Origin: DYJE01 sp041660385
Lineage (GTDB): Bacteria > Desulfobacterota > Desulfobacteria > Desulfobacterales > Desulfolunaceae
Length of the DNA stretch: 64,000 bases
NCBI GenBank assembly: GCA_041660385.1
Contig: JBAZWJ010000023.1
Location: 1 to 64,000 of the forward strand
Reading direction: 5' to 3'
This document shows positions 44,127 to 53,262 of the stretch, piece by piece (the first letter of the stretch is position 1; the number at the start of each line of letters is the position of its first letter). A program made the position numbers and the translations under genes. The notes under the pieces were generated by a model. The model had not been told where the DNA came from, made no database searches, and saw only the letters and a program-made list of their open reading frames with translations.

Positions 44127-44580
44127 ATTCTCTGCTTATTCCCTGAGCTTTTTTCTAATGTTCGTTACAGTGCTGATGGTTTCAGGATGCAAAACCCTTC
44201 CTGCAAATACCCCAGAAGGCTTTGCTGCCTATCAAGGTGAAAACCCATTTAGGGCCGTAAGCCCCGATGGTGTGATGTACAGGGTCCGAACAGCTGAAAA
44301 CAAACCTTTTGCCGAACTGTCGTTCTGGAAAACAGCACTTAAAAAGCACATGACCGATTCGGGTTACCGTTTCATCAGCGAATCGGAAGTAAAGACTGAC
44401 ACCCAGACAGGTTATCAACTGGAACTCTCTGCACCTGTTGGCGATAAGGATTACACTTACCTCATCGCCTTGTTCGTCAAGGGAGATACCCTTATAATCG
44501 CCGAAGCCTCGGGTGAAATGACCCGTTTCAAGAAACTTCAGACGAGTATTGCCGAGGCGATCAAGAAAATCAAGGGGTGA
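44116..44580 (+). CDS. Small lipoprotein, unknown function
   Basis: 154 residues with a lipoprotein signal (FLMFVTVLMVSGC, lipobox VSGC). The mature part is about 130 residues (KPFAELSFWKTALKKHMTDS, DKDYTYLIALFVKGDTLIIA) of mixed alpha/beta character. It overlaps the DUF4349-like gene and completes a three-gene envelope operon. I do not recognise the family. Confidence 0.8.
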   Translation: MKNKFSAYSLSFFLMFVTVLMVSGCKTLPANTPEGFAAYQGENPFRAVSPDGVMYRVRTAENKPFAELSFWKTALKKHMTDSGYRFISESEVKTDTQTGYQLELSAPVGDKDYTYLIALFVKGDTLIIAEASGEMTRFKKLQTSIAEAIKKIKG

Positions 44581-44610
44581 TGGTGACACGCTAACCGTCA
44601 CGAAATTTGA

Positions 44611-44664
44611 TGGGTTTCGCTGTGCTTATAATTCCGTCGAGTGGGTTATACACAGCGCAACCCA
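44611..44664. repeat. Extragenic inverted repeat
   Basis: TGGGTTTCGCTGTG (44611-44624) is complemented by CACAGCGCAACCCA (44651-44664) with one mismatch. It lies between the lipoprotein and LysE genes and could serve as a terminator or be part of a dispersed repeat. Confidence 0.5.
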
Positions 44665-44701
44665 ACGTTAATATAATTTAAATTCAAGAGAAACCGATCC
44701 C

Positions 44702-45328
44702 ATGTCTTTCCATTTCATTTTGCTTTACACCATGACCGTGTTCATTGCCTCGATCATCCCCGGCCCCAGCATGCTTCTGGCCATAACCCACGGCATGCAG
44801 CACGGTGCAAGAAAAACCATGGTTTCGGCCATGGGGAATGTGGCTGTCACATTCATCCAGGCATCCATCTCGGTTGCAGGTTTGGGAACCATCCTCATGG
44901 CATCTGAATCCGTGTTTCACATCATCAAATGGGCTGGTGCCGCTTATCTCATCTATGTGGGAACGGTCATGATGTTTTCGTCACAAACGGTGTTAACACC
45001 CATTGAGAAGGATTCAGATAAACGGATTTCACCGTCAAAAATGTTTATTCAATCTGCTATGGTCACAGCAGGTAACCCCAAAGCCATCCTGTTTTTCACC
45101 GCGATCTTTCCTCAGTTCATCAACCCACAGACGGACTTTGTCCATCAATACATCCTGCTCATGGTCATCCTGACCATTGTGGCTTTCATCTGTTTCATGA
45201 TCTACGCCCTTGGCGGCCAGAAAATCGTCACCCTTTTTTCAAGGGCTGATGCGGGTAAAAGCATGAATCGGATCATCGGTGGCACGTTTATCGGAACAGG
45301 CATCGGGCTTGCCGCAAGTGGGAAATAA
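44702..45328 (+). CDS. LysE/RhtB-family amino acid exporter
   Basis: 208-residue membrane protein with six hydrophobic segments. The family signature is at the N-terminus (SIIPGPSMLLAITHGMQHGA) and the mid-protein NPKAILFFTAIFPQFI is typical of RhtB. Substrate not predictable. No strong ribosome site. Confidence 0.9.
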   Translation: MSFHFILLYTMTVFIASIIPGPSMLLAITHGMQHGARKTMVSAMGNVAVTFIQASISVAGLGTILMASESVFHIIKWAGAAYLIYVGTVMMFSSQTVLTPIEKDSDKRISPSKMFIQSAMVTAGNPKAILFFTAIFPQFINPQTDFVHQYILLMVILTIVAFICFMIYALGGQKIVTLFSRADAGKSMNRIIGGTFIGTGIGLAASGK

Positions 45329-45329
45329 T

Positions 45330-45550
45330 ATGGATCACCCACTGGCTAACCAAGGCGATCATCGGATCTGTTTCATTGGGGACTCATTTATCTCCCTATT
45401 GCTGAATCCCTTATCAAAAACTCCATATGGATAAATGATATCAATGCCCAGGATGGAACACATCCCGGGACAGAAGGGTACGGTCAGATTGCCGATCTTG
45501 TTTGCAACTGGAGTGAGTGGTGGTTCAAAAACAAATCAGAAATTAACTGA
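45330..45550 (+). pseudogene. GDSL/SGNH esterase remnant (internal deletion)
   Basis: Frame 1 from 45330 gives RICFIGDSFIS, the block I motif of GDSL hydrolases. The shifted frame then gives YLPIAESLIKN and DGTHPGTEGYGQIADLVCNW, the C-terminal DxxH block, ending WWFKNKSEIN-stop. The middle of a 200-residue enzyme is missing and the frame is broken, so the gene is dead. Confidence 0.68.
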
Positions 45551-45664
45551 ACTCCTGATTTCTGGATGAATCTCCAACTTCGCTGGGATCTCTACTTTGC
45601 CCAGAAAACCGAGTCTGTTGATCTGGATAAAATCAGGCCTGCTTCTGAACTTCAAATACATTAG
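45551..45664 (+). pseudogene. HigA-type antitoxin C-terminal remnant
   Basis: In the same frame as the esterase stop, TPDFWMNLQLRWDLYFAQKT continues to ...RPASELQIH-stop. This is the typical end of HigA/XRE addiction-module antidote proteins (TPEFWLNLQ...). The N-terminal helix-turn-helix is gone and no toxin gene is seen. Together with the esterase scrap it marks a deletion scar. Confidence 0.65.
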
Positions 45665-45674
45665 GCGGATAAAA

Positions 45675-45709
45675 AAACCGGAGGCACCAAGCATCGGCAC
45701 TTCCGGTTT
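45675..45709. terminator. Hairpin downstream of lon
   Basis: AAACCGGA ... TCCGGTTT, an 8-bp stem with a 19-base loop, between the remnant genes and the convergent lon stop. Likely the lon terminator. Confidence 0.6.
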
Positions 45710-45744
45710 AATGACGTCATCTTACTAATTTACAAAGAACCCCT

Positions 45745-48144
45745 CTAAAAAATAAGCTTCTGAATATCCTTATACTTCTCGGCAAAATGGATGGTCATGC
45801 CTTCTTTGATGTAGTCCGGCAGTTCGTTGATGTCCCGCTGGTTGTCAAAGGGAACGATCAGTTCCATGATTTTAAGGCGTCTTGCCGCAATGACTTTTTC
45901 ACGGATACCGCCAACAGGCAGCACCTTTCCGGTCAGGGTGAGTTCTCCTGTCATGGCAAGTGGACCTCTGATCTGTTTGCCCAGGGCCAGGGACAGGAGC
46001 GCCGTGGCCATGGTCACTCCGGCGCTTGGGCCATCTTTTGGCGTGGCACCTTCAGGCACATGGAGGTGGATGAAGGCTTTCTGGAAAAAGGTGTCATCGC
46101 CTTTGAATTCTTTAATATGGGACGAAATGAAACTGTAAGCGATTTCCGCAGATTCCCTCATTACCTCGCCCAGCTTTCCGGTGAGTTTGAACCCTTTTCC
46201 CTTGTCGTGGACCATGGTGGCTTCTACCGGCAACGTGGCTCCGCCCATGGATGTCCAGGCAAGACCGGTGACCACACCCACACCTGTGATAGTCTTGTCT
46301 TTCCTGAAATAGGGTGACCCCAGGTATTCTTCCAGATTTTTGGTATCCACATTCACAAGGGTTACGTTGGTTTCAAGGATCTTTACCACGGCTTTACGCA
46401 GGATCTTGTTCAGCATTTTTTCAAGGGTTCTCACCCCGGCTTCGCGGGCGTAACCTTCAACAATCTGCCGGATGGCCGTATCGCTGATCTTGATCTGTTT
46501 GGTTGTAAGCCCGTTTTTCTCAAGCTGCCTTGGCCACAGATGTCGTTTGGCGATATCCACTTTCTCTTTGGTGATGTAGCCTGAAAGGCTTGTCACATCC
46601 ATGCGGTCAAGCAAGGGTCTGGGAATGGTGTCAAGCTGGTTGGCCGTACAGATGAACAGCACTTTCGAAAGATCAGCCCGAAGGTCAAAGTAATGATCAA
46701 GGAAATCCTTGTTCTGTTCCGGGTCAAGGGCTTCCAGTAATGCCGACGCCGGATCTCCCTGATAGGATGCGCCGATTTTATCCACTTCGTCCAGCATGAT
46801 CACAGGGTTTGAAACGCCTGTTTCACGCAGAGCCTGCATAAACTTTCCAGGCATGGCCCCCACATAAGTCCTTCGGTGACCTTTGATTTCCGCTTCGTCT
46901 CTCATGCCACCCAGACTGAAACGGTAAAACTTCCGTCCAAGCGCATCGGCGATGGATTTCCCGATGGATGTTTTACCAACGCCCGGAGGACCGACGAGAA
47001 GCATGATGGACCCGGACACTTCGCCCTTATAAACACCCACGGCCAGAAATTCGATAATCCGTTCTTTCACGTCATCAAGACCTGAATGATGCTTTTCAAG
47101 GGTTTTTCGTGCCGCTTTGATATCCAGCTTGTCTTCGGAATAAACTCCCCAGGGAATAGAGGTGATCCAGTCCAGGTAGTTCCGGGAAACACCGTATTCT
47201 GATGACCCTTTTTCAAGTACGGAAAGCTTCTGGATTTCGTTGTCGAAACGATCTTTCACATGGTCCGGCACCTTGAGTTTTGTTAATTTTTCCTCAAACT
47301 GGTCGATATCGGCTGTCCTGTCGTCTTTGGCAATTCCCAGTTCTTTCTGGATAATTTTCAACTGTTCTTTAAGGAAAAACTTCCTCTGGTTCTCGTTGAC
47401 GTTCCTGTTCATTTCCTGGGTGATTTCACTTTGGATCCGCACCACATCCAATTCTTTTTTGAGGATCACCAGCACCTTTTCCATACGGGTGATCACGGGC
47501 ACGGTTTCCAATATCACCTGAAGCTCATCACCGGTTGCGGTGGTAAGGGTTGCCGCAAAATCGGACAAAGGCGATGGGTCGTTGGGGTTGAAGCGCAACA
47601 GGTAGTCTTTAAGCCCTTCTCCGTAAAGGGGACTCAAGGGCAGAAGCTCCTTGATGGTGTTGATGATGGCCATGGCGTAGGCTCTGATTTTATCACTTTC
47701 TGAATCCTCACTCACCGGATAGGCCACTTTTGCAAGAAAGGGGATTTCCGAGGTAAGAAATTCCTCTACGGCAAATCGCCTCAAGCCTTGAGCCACAAAC
47801 TGAATATGTCCGTTTTCCCGCTTGATGTCATGAATTCGGACCGCACAACCGACTCTGGAAAAGTGGTCTTTGGTCAGTTCGTTATTCTGCTGAGTCCGGG
47901 GTACATAGGAAAGACCGAGCATCCGGTGGTCTGTACTTTCAATTCTGGCAATAGTGCTTTCCCATAGCTCACCACTCACAACCAGAGGCTGTATCTGTGC
48001 CGGAAAAAACGGACGACCAGACATGGGTAAAAGGAAAATCCTGTCTGGACTAAAACTCTGGGGGGATATCAGCCCGGATTCGTTTCCAGCTTCATCTTCG
48101 ACGATTTCAGGTGTGATGGCTTCATTGTCTCCGTTTTCGCTCAT
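45745..48144 (-). CDS. lon: ATP-dependent protease Lon
   Basis: 799 residues, standard LonA. N-terminal substrate domain (FLLPMSGRPFFPAQIQPLVV), AAA+ module with Walker A GPPGVGKTS and Walker B VIMLDEVDK, and a serine protease domain with the dyad Ser in KDGPSAGVTMATA and Lys in TGKVLPVGGIREKVIAA. Hexameric cytoplasmic protease for misfolded and regulatory proteins. AAGGAGAAGG precedes the ATG. It is a single gene here, without clpX beside it. Many SRB genomes carry more than one lon. Confidence 0.97.
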   Translation of the reverse strand: MSENGDNEAITPEIVEDEAGNESGLISPQSFSPDRIFLLPMSGRPFFPAQIQPLVVSGELWESTIARIESTDHRMLGLSYVPRTQQNNELTKDHFSRVGCAVRIHDIKRENGHIQFVAQGLRRFAVEEFLTSEIPFLAKVAYPVSEDSESDKIRAYAMAIINTIKELLPLSPLYGEGLKDYLLRFNPNDPSPLSDFAATLTTATGDELQVILETVPVITRMEKVLVILKKELDVVRIQSEITQEMNRNVNENQRKFFLKEQLKIIQKELGIAKDDRTADIDQFEEKLTKLKVPDHVKDRFDNEIQKLSVLEKGSSEYGVSRNYLDWITSIPWGVYSEDKLDIKAARKTLEKHHSGLDDVKERIIEFLAVGVYKGEVSGSIMLLVGPPGVGKTSIGKSIADALGRKFYRFSLGGMRDEAEIKGHRRTYVGAMPGKFMQALRETGVSNPVIMLDEVDKIGASYQGDPASALLEALDPEQNKDFLDHYFDLRADLSKVLFICTANQLDTIPRPLLDRMDVTSLSGYITKEKVDIAKRHLWPRQLEKNGLTTKQIKISDTAIRQIVEGYAREAGVRTLEKMLNKILRKAVVKILETNVTLVNVDTKNLEEYLGSPYFRKDKTITGVGVVTGLAWTSMGGATLPVEATMVHDKGKGFKLTGKLGEVMRESAEIAYSFISSHIKEFKGDDTFFQKAFIHLHVPEGATPKDGPSAGVTMATALLSLALGKQIRGPLAMTGELTLTGKVLPVGGIREKVIAARRLKIMELIVPFDNQRDINELPDYIKEGMTIHFAEKYKDIQKLIF

Positions 48145-48334
48145 GTTTTTCCTTCTCCTTCATTATTAAAACCCGTGGGCAGGCGTATATATTAGTTCAC
48201 ATCAAAAAATTGCTCTCATAATATGATAACGAAACCCATCATTTCAACCACCATCGTTTTTTTTCATAATATAAGGTAAAAAATATCAAGTTTATACGTA
48301 CTGTAAAACAGATCCTTGAAGTTTTGTTTGTGAA

Positions 48335-49180
48335 ATGTATAATCAAACCATCACGGATGTCCATCATCCTCAACGTTTAATTGAAAATTTACAAAACAAA
48401 AGGCGGCCTGCTTTATCCATGAACCTGTTCAGAACCCTTATCATCCCCTATCTTCATGTCTGTTATGCCTTTGACAAATTCACGGCAAGAGGTGCATTTA
48501 GCCAGGCCCAGGCTGTATATACAGATCCTGATCATGAAAAAACGAGCCGTAACCCACTGAAAAACGCCATGTTCAAACAACACCTGAAGCAGTTTCATGA
48601 CTCGTCCTGCTCAGTGGCCTCTGTGGTCAACTCGGTAAACGCCCTTGGGGAAATAACCGGTAGCGTGGCCGATCATGGCCAAATAACTCAGATGGACATC
48701 CTCGATAAAGTCAAGGCAGCCAACTGGAAAAAACGGATGAGTCCTGAAGGTGATAACGGCAGGCGAGGTCTTCCCTTGTTCATGTTGGGTGATGTGGTGA
48801 AAGAAAGCCTTGAAGCTTACAATATCCCCCACCGTTTTGTAAAAACCATTCAAACCGTGAAAGACCCAGAAAAAGCAACTCTCCTCAAGCGGAATCTGCT
48901 TGATCATCTCATGAATTACGACCCTAAAGGCAGGGCTCTGATCATCGCCCATTTCAACCAGGGCGTTTTCGTGAAAGCCCTTCAAATTCCCCATATCTCA
49001 CCTGTGGGGGCTTTTGACCCCAGAACACGAACCGTCACCATGCTGGACGTAGATTTTCTTCAGCAAGCACCCTACCGCATCTCCTTCGACCGCTTCTACG
49101 AAGGGCTTTCAAACGATTATAATCCTTTTTTCAGACATTACGGATATGGGAGCGGAGGATACGTCTATATTGGTTTGTAG
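48335..49180 (+). CDS. Phytochelatin synthase-like cysteine protease
   Basis: 281 residues with a phytochelatin-synthase papain-like domain. The triad appears complete: Cys92 in HDSSCSVASVVNS, His206 in LIIAHFNQG and Asp228 in VGAFDPRTRTVTMLDV. Bacterial PCS-like enzymes usually hydrolyse glutathione to gamma-Glu-Cys and may make phytochelatin poorly. The family does not need the eukaryotic C-terminal metal-sensing domain, which is absent. The start is uncertain: no ribosome site at 48335, with another ATG at residue 29. Stands alone between lon and a methyltransferase. Confidence 0.82.
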   Translation: MYNQTITDVHHPQRLIENLQNKRRPALSMNLFRTLIIPYLHVCYAFDKFTARGAFSQAQAVYTDPDHEKTSRNPLKNAMFKQHLKQFHDSSCSVASVVNSVNALGEITGSVADHGQITQMDILDKVKAANWKKRMSPEGDNGRRGLPLFMLGDVVKESLEAYNIPHRFVKTIQTVKDPEKATLLKRNLLDHLMNYDPKGRALIIAHFNQGVFVKALQIPHISPVGAFDPRTRTVTMLDVDFLQQAPYRISFDRFYEGLSNDYNPFFRHYGYGSGGYVYIGL

Positions 49181-49254
49181 TATTAGATAAAATTAGAAAA
49201 AAATGATCGACAACGTCGAATGGGTTCAATTTCGACAGATATCGAGGTAGGGGT

Positions 49255-49339
49255 GTAGGGGCGACCTGCTGGTCGCCCTGCCCGCATCACCATAAACGTT
49301 TATTACACAACGGTTTGGGCGACCGCCGATGGCCCCTAC
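49255..49339. repeat. GTAGGGGC-family palindromic repeat
   Basis: Begins GTAGGGGCGACCTGCTGGTC and ends GCGACCGCCGATGGCCCCTAC reading outward; a short GCGACC/GGTCGC hairpin is followed by inverted terminal motifs. Lies between the PCS-like and methyltransferase genes. Confidence 0.6.
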
Positions 49340-49415
49340 AACGTTTCACCGGCTACATAGATGATGGTATATTGAATTGTGGACAGGCAATTCTTACCTC
49401 TCTCATGCAGACTTG

Positions 49416-50192
49416 TCACTTTCTTCGAAGTATAACAGCCCCTTTTTCGGTGTCCACGTATTCCTCATCAAAACAAGGGTATTCATCCATCCATCGTTTC
49501 ACAATTTCCTTTTCACCTGGGCGGATTGCATCATCCAGAAGAACAACAGCACCTGGTGAAAGACGCTCAAAGAAAAACGGAACGGACAGATACCTTATAT
49601 TATTATCCAGAGCGGCAGGGGGACCGTCAACAACAAGGAGATCAATAGACGATGGCAGAAAATCCATATTACTTTTATACCACAGATGGTCTTGACCGGA
49701 AAAAACCTGCTTTTCAAGAGGACAGCAATGAACCTTTGCAAGCGATCCAAGGCCGTGAAGTTCCAGATTCCGAAGAGTGACTTGTGAAAAGTCAATGTCG
49801 TGGTCAATGGAAACCAACTCCCCTATTCCGTTTTTTTCAATGCAATAAGCACCAACAATGGTTGAAACGCCACTTCCCAGCTCGACAACGGATGCGGGTT
49901 TCAGTTCAAGCATCAGGCTGATTAGAATTTTAACGAAATCCGGCGATACAGGCCAACCCCTCATCGTAGGCAGAGGATACCGGACCTGTATCAATGAGAA
50001 TATGGAAAAAAGAGCGTCTATCTGTGAGTAAATCCTGTTTTGCTGGGTGAAGATCTGCTCGTGGTGCGAAAAAAGCTCTTCAATTTTACCTGCGAGCAAG
50101 CGCTGATGAACGCTTAAATGTTCGACCAGGGTGCATAGATCGTTGATTGTTTTGTTTGTATCGTTCTGATTATTACCTTCAATTGTTGTCAT
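49416..50192 (-). CDS. Class I SAM-dependent methyltransferase
   Basis: 258 residues. After an N-terminal helical segment (about 1-70) lies a Rossmann methyltransferase core with the SAM loop VVELGSGVSTIVGAYCIEKN, the acidic ELVSIDHDI and LLVVDGPPAAL. Related proteins are found in polysaccharide, flagellin or S-layer modification clusters. Its place before an OGT-like gene and flagellin suggests a role in glycan or flagellin modification, an inference from context only. Confidence 0.8.
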   Translation of the reverse strand: MTTIEGNNQNDTNKTINDLCTLVEHLSVHQRLLAGKIEELFSHHEQIFTQQNRIYSQIDALFSIFSLIQVRYPLPTMRGWPVSPDFVKILISLMLELKPASVVELGSGVSTIVGAYCIEKNGIGELVSIDHDIDFSQVTLRNLELHGLGSLAKVHCCPLEKQVFSGQDHLWYKSNMDFLPSSIDLLVVDGPPAALDNNIRYLSVPFFFERLSPGAVVLLDDAIRPGEKEIVKRWMDEYPCFDEEYVDTEKGAVILRRK

Positions 50193-50246
50193 TATTAAAA
50201 GCCTTTATGTGTTTTGAATTATTTCACCTGTTGCGGGTAGTTCACC

Positions 50247-50628
50247 GTAGGAGCACGGCACCGTCAATGCTGTTGACTTAAGCACCAACCTTAAATTGCT
50301 GCCCCTCGTTCCGGGGATTCTCCCCGGAATGCGCCCCACGGAGGCTCCGCCTCCAACGTCGCACATCACGGACTGTTTTTTATTTGCTACACACTTCCAT
50401 ACCTTAAAAAATCGACAGATTTTCCTTATTATACATGTGTGTTCATACTGTCTCGAATCGTTTCTTACTTACTCGTATTTAGAGTGCGTAGCTCTCTCCA
50501 TTTTTGGAGGCGGAGCCTCCGGGTAAGCATTCCGGGGAGGATCCCCGGAACGAGGGGCTGTTGCGCGATGCAATTGGACGTGGGGCATAGCTTAAGTCAA
50601 CAGCATTAACGGCGAGCCGTGCCCCTAC
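50247..50628. mobile_element. MITE related to the IS4-type element
   Basis: About 382 bp with terminal inverted repeats like those of the IS at 34281 (GTAGGAGCACGGC...CCGTCAATGCTGTTGACTTAAG against CTTAAGTCAACAGCATTAACGG...GCCCCTAC), and no gene. A second palindrome pair is nested inside (CCCCTCGTTCCGGGGATTCT and CCGGAACGAGGGG; GGAGGCTCCGCCTCC and GGAGGCGGAGCCTCC). Probably a non-autonomous derivative moved by the IS transposase. A further GCGCGCCGTGCCC scrap follows at 50633. Confidence 0.7.
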
Positions 50629-50681
50629 AATTGCGCGCCGTGCCCTGTCTGCAATGGAACGGATTGTTTAACAAATCACCC

Positions 50682-52925
50682 TTAACCATTCCCCTCTTCT
50701 ACATCTTCTACAACCTGGATCTGCTCGGGTTGCTTTCCTGCTCTGAACGTTTCCCACATGGCAGACAGTGCTTTTTCATAATTTCTGACAAACCGTCTTG
50801 TATCAAAAAGCGGGGCTGTCGCACGGTTTTCGATGAGTTTTTCTTTTAATTGTTTAAGGCGGTCAGAGTCTTTAGCAAGGCTGATGGCAAGCTCCTTGTA
50901 TTCATCAAGGCTGTTGACCACCAGTTCGGGCAACCCGATATGGGTAAGAATACTGGCCGGGGCACGAGAAATAAAATGATCACCCTTTTTGGTGATCACA
51001 GGAACTCCGGCCCATAAGGCGTCGCTGGTGGTGATATGGCCTGACACAAGGCGCGTGTCAAGGGCAAGGTCAGCCAGTTTCAATCGTGCAAGATGTTCTT
51101 CTTTTGCCATTTTATCAGAAAAAATAAGACGGTTTTCATTTACGCCACATTTCGCCGCCTCATCTTTCAGATTTTTTTCCATGTGTTCGTTTTCCCTGAG
51201 CAGCCAAAGCACACTGTCATCAACCGATTTAAGGATCTCCATCCAGATGCCGAACATCACTTTCTCGATTTTGTATGACGAATTGAATGAACAGAACACG
51301 AAAGTCGACTCAGGAAGATTAAAATCCTTACGTGTGTATACGGTTGATGACACAGGCTGATCTCTGTCGTTGATCTGATAGCACTGGGGCATATATACGA
51401 ATTTTTCCGTATAGTTGATCTGGTCTTCGGGTGGGGTCATGATCCGGTCAGTAATGAAATAATCAAAAAATGTTGCCTGCATGGAACCGGGAAATCCCAG
51501 ATACCTCACCTGAATCGGTGCAGGCCGCAAGGCCGGAATTTCCATCATACTACCTAAGGTATACCCGGTGAGGTCGATCAGAATATCCACTCCGTCCGAA
51601 GCGATTTTTCTGGCTGCATCTGCAAAATAAAAATCCTTGATATCGCAAAAACAATCGGCATCCTGTTCGATTCTTTTTCTGTAGAAGCTGCCGTCGTTCT
51701 CTCCATAGGAATAGATATTCACCTTGAAATGACGCCTGTCATGATGCCGGAACAACCCAAGAACAAGGTGTGCATTGGGATGGTTTTTGACATTGTTCGA
51801 CAAATAGCCAATCGTAACTGGCGAAACCTTTTCACGTCTTCCCTCAAAAGAAAATTCAAGCCCCAGTTTACCCACTAATTCCTGAATTTTCCTGCTCCAG
51901 GCAGCGGTCACTGACCTTGCATACTGCTCATCAGAATAAATTCCCAGACAACTGAACGGTGATTCCGGGCAATCCTTGTTTTCAGCGATGGCGTTTTCAG
52001 TCAATTCTTTCAGACGACGTTGAAACGGTTCACATCGTTCCCATTCACACCATGTATTCAAAATGGATACGATCTGCTGGAAAGCATGGCCATGATTTTT
52101 GTTAAGCCTTGTGGTTTCAATAAAAAACTCCAGGGCTTTATCAGTAAAACCGGCTGACCTTAATGCGTCGGCATAATTGTAGAGCGTTTCGGCAGAATCC
52201 GCCTGAACAGCCAATGACCGCTTATAAAAATCTATAGCGATTTCCCAATCCCCTTTTTTTTTATACGAATTCCCCAGATTGTTCAGAGCCTGATAAAAAT
52301 CAGGTATCAGGTCAATCGCCTTTTCGAAATAAGGAATGGCTTCATCCGGTTTGTTCAATTTTAAATAAAGGCAGCCCATGTTGTTATAGGCTTCTGAAAA
52401 GCAAGGATCAATGGCAAGGGCGTTATTGAAAAAAACCTTAGCTTCATCAGGACGAACACAATCCATGGCAAGATTCCCAAGATTGTTCCATGTTTCCGCG
52501 TGGTCGGATTTTATTGCAAGGGCCTTTTCGTAATGAGCGAAAGCCTGATCCTTTTTATCAAGATTCTGGTACATGAGTGCGGCCCTGTAACAAGCATCAT
52601 GACAACCGTCATCGAGCTGAAGCGCGTTGAGATATTCTGCCAGTGCTTGTTCGTATTCACCTTTCACACTGAGGACAAGGCCCAGATTGGTATGAAAAAG
52701 AACACAATCAGGCATCAAGGCTATGGCTTTCCGTATTAAATATTCAGCCTCATCGTTATTATTTTCATCAAAGGCGATAAGACCCATCAAATGCCAGGAA
52801 TCGGCATGGCATGGGTCATGCTTTACAATACGCTGGTAGATAGACAGTGCGTCTTTTTTCAAACCTTTTTTGTGCAGTTCTATCGCTTTTTCAAGCTCTT
52901 TGTCTGTTTGCATAGGCGTTGTCAC
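50682..52925 (-). CDS. TPR-containing O-GlcNAc transferase-like glycosyltransferase
   Basis: 747 residues: about eight TPR units in residues 1-300 (for example AEYLIRKAIALMPDCVLFHT, ALNNLGNSYKKKGDWEIAID), then a GT41 catalytic region with TIGYLSNNVKNHPNAHLVLG, DILIDLTGYTLGSMMEIPAL, PIQVRYLGFPGSMQATFFDY and the C-terminal TTSDALWAGVPVITKKGDHF. In bacteria such proteins O-glycosylate surface proteins. Standing back to back with flagellin, its likely target is flagellin. Cytoplasmic. Confidence 0.9.
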   Translation of the reverse strand: MTTPMQTDKELEKAIELHKKGLKKDALSIYQRIVKHDPCHADSWHLMGLIAFDENNNDEAEYLIRKAIALMPDCVLFHTNLGLVLSVKGEYEQALAEYLNALQLDDGCHDACYRAALMYQNLDKKDQAFAHYEKALAIKSDHAETWNNLGNLAMDCVRPDEAKVFFNNALAIDPCFSEAYNNMGCLYLKLNKPDEAIPYFEKAIDLIPDFYQALNNLGNSYKKKGDWEIAIDFYKRSLAVQADSAETLYNYADALRSAGFTDKALEFFIETTRLNKNHGHAFQQIVSILNTWCEWERCEPFQRRLKELTENAIAENKDCPESPFSCLGIYSDEQYARSVTAAWSRKIQELVGKLGLEFSFEGRREKVSPVTIGYLSNNVKNHPNAHLVLGLFRHHDRRHFKVNIYSYGENDGSFYRKRIEQDADCFCDIKDFYFADAARKIASDGVDILIDLTGYTLGSMMEIPALRPAPIQVRYLGFPGSMQATFFDYFITDRIMTPPEDQINYTEKFVYMPQCYQINDRDQPVSSTVYTRKDFNLPESTFVFCSFNSSYKIEKVMFGIWMEILKSVDDSVLWLLRENEHMEKNLKDEAAKCGVNENRLIFSDKMAKEEHLARLKLADLALDTRLVSGHITTSDALWAGVPVITKKGDHFISRAPASILTHIGLPELVVNSLDEYKELAISLAKDSDRLKQLKEKLIENRATAPLFDTRRFVRNYEKALSAMWETFRAGKQPEQIQVVEDVEEGNG

Positions 52926-53095
52926 GTAAAATGCCAGATAGGAAAATTTCGCCGACCTGGCTTTAATAAGAGGAAAAAAATGCTGTTTTTCTTAATTTTA
53001 ACGGATTCTTTACTTAAGATTTATGAACGCATGTCCGAACGTTATGAAAGATATAACAGTTCCGGGGAGTGTTTTCCAGATTTTAAAAATTTTTC

Positions 53096-53122
53096 TCAAG
53101 TTTGGACAAGGCTTTCCGATGA
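53096..53122 (+). promoter_or_regulatory. Sigma-28 (FliA) promoter of flagellin
   Basis: TCAAGTTT-N11-TCCGATGA against the FliA consensus TAAAGTTT-N11-GCCGATAA: the spacing is exact and both boxes differ by two bases or fewer. It lies about 140 bases upstream of the flagellin start. The 52926-53262 interval otherwise holds the leader and a flank upstream of the promoter with no gene. Confidence 0.75.
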
Positions 53123-53150
53123 ATGGAATAAACAAGGAAAAAACAATTTT

Positions 53151-53256
53151 CAAGGAGGTGGAGCCGGAACAGTAAACATAAAAAGAACGGAAAACAAAAG
53201 AAAATACAGTTTAAAAAACGCAGCAAGGACGCTGCAATGTACATAACCAAGGAGGT
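53151..53256 (+). promoter_or_regulatory. Flagellin leader with two CsrA-type motifs
   Basis: CAAGGAGGT occurs twice in the leader, at 53151-53159 and at 53248-53256, the second being the flagellin Shine-Dalgarno itself. Paired A(N)GGA sites with one over the ribosome site are the known architecture for CsrA repression of Bacillus hag. csrA and fliW are encoded in the same locus. Confidence 0.65.
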
Positions 53257-53262
53257 AATATC

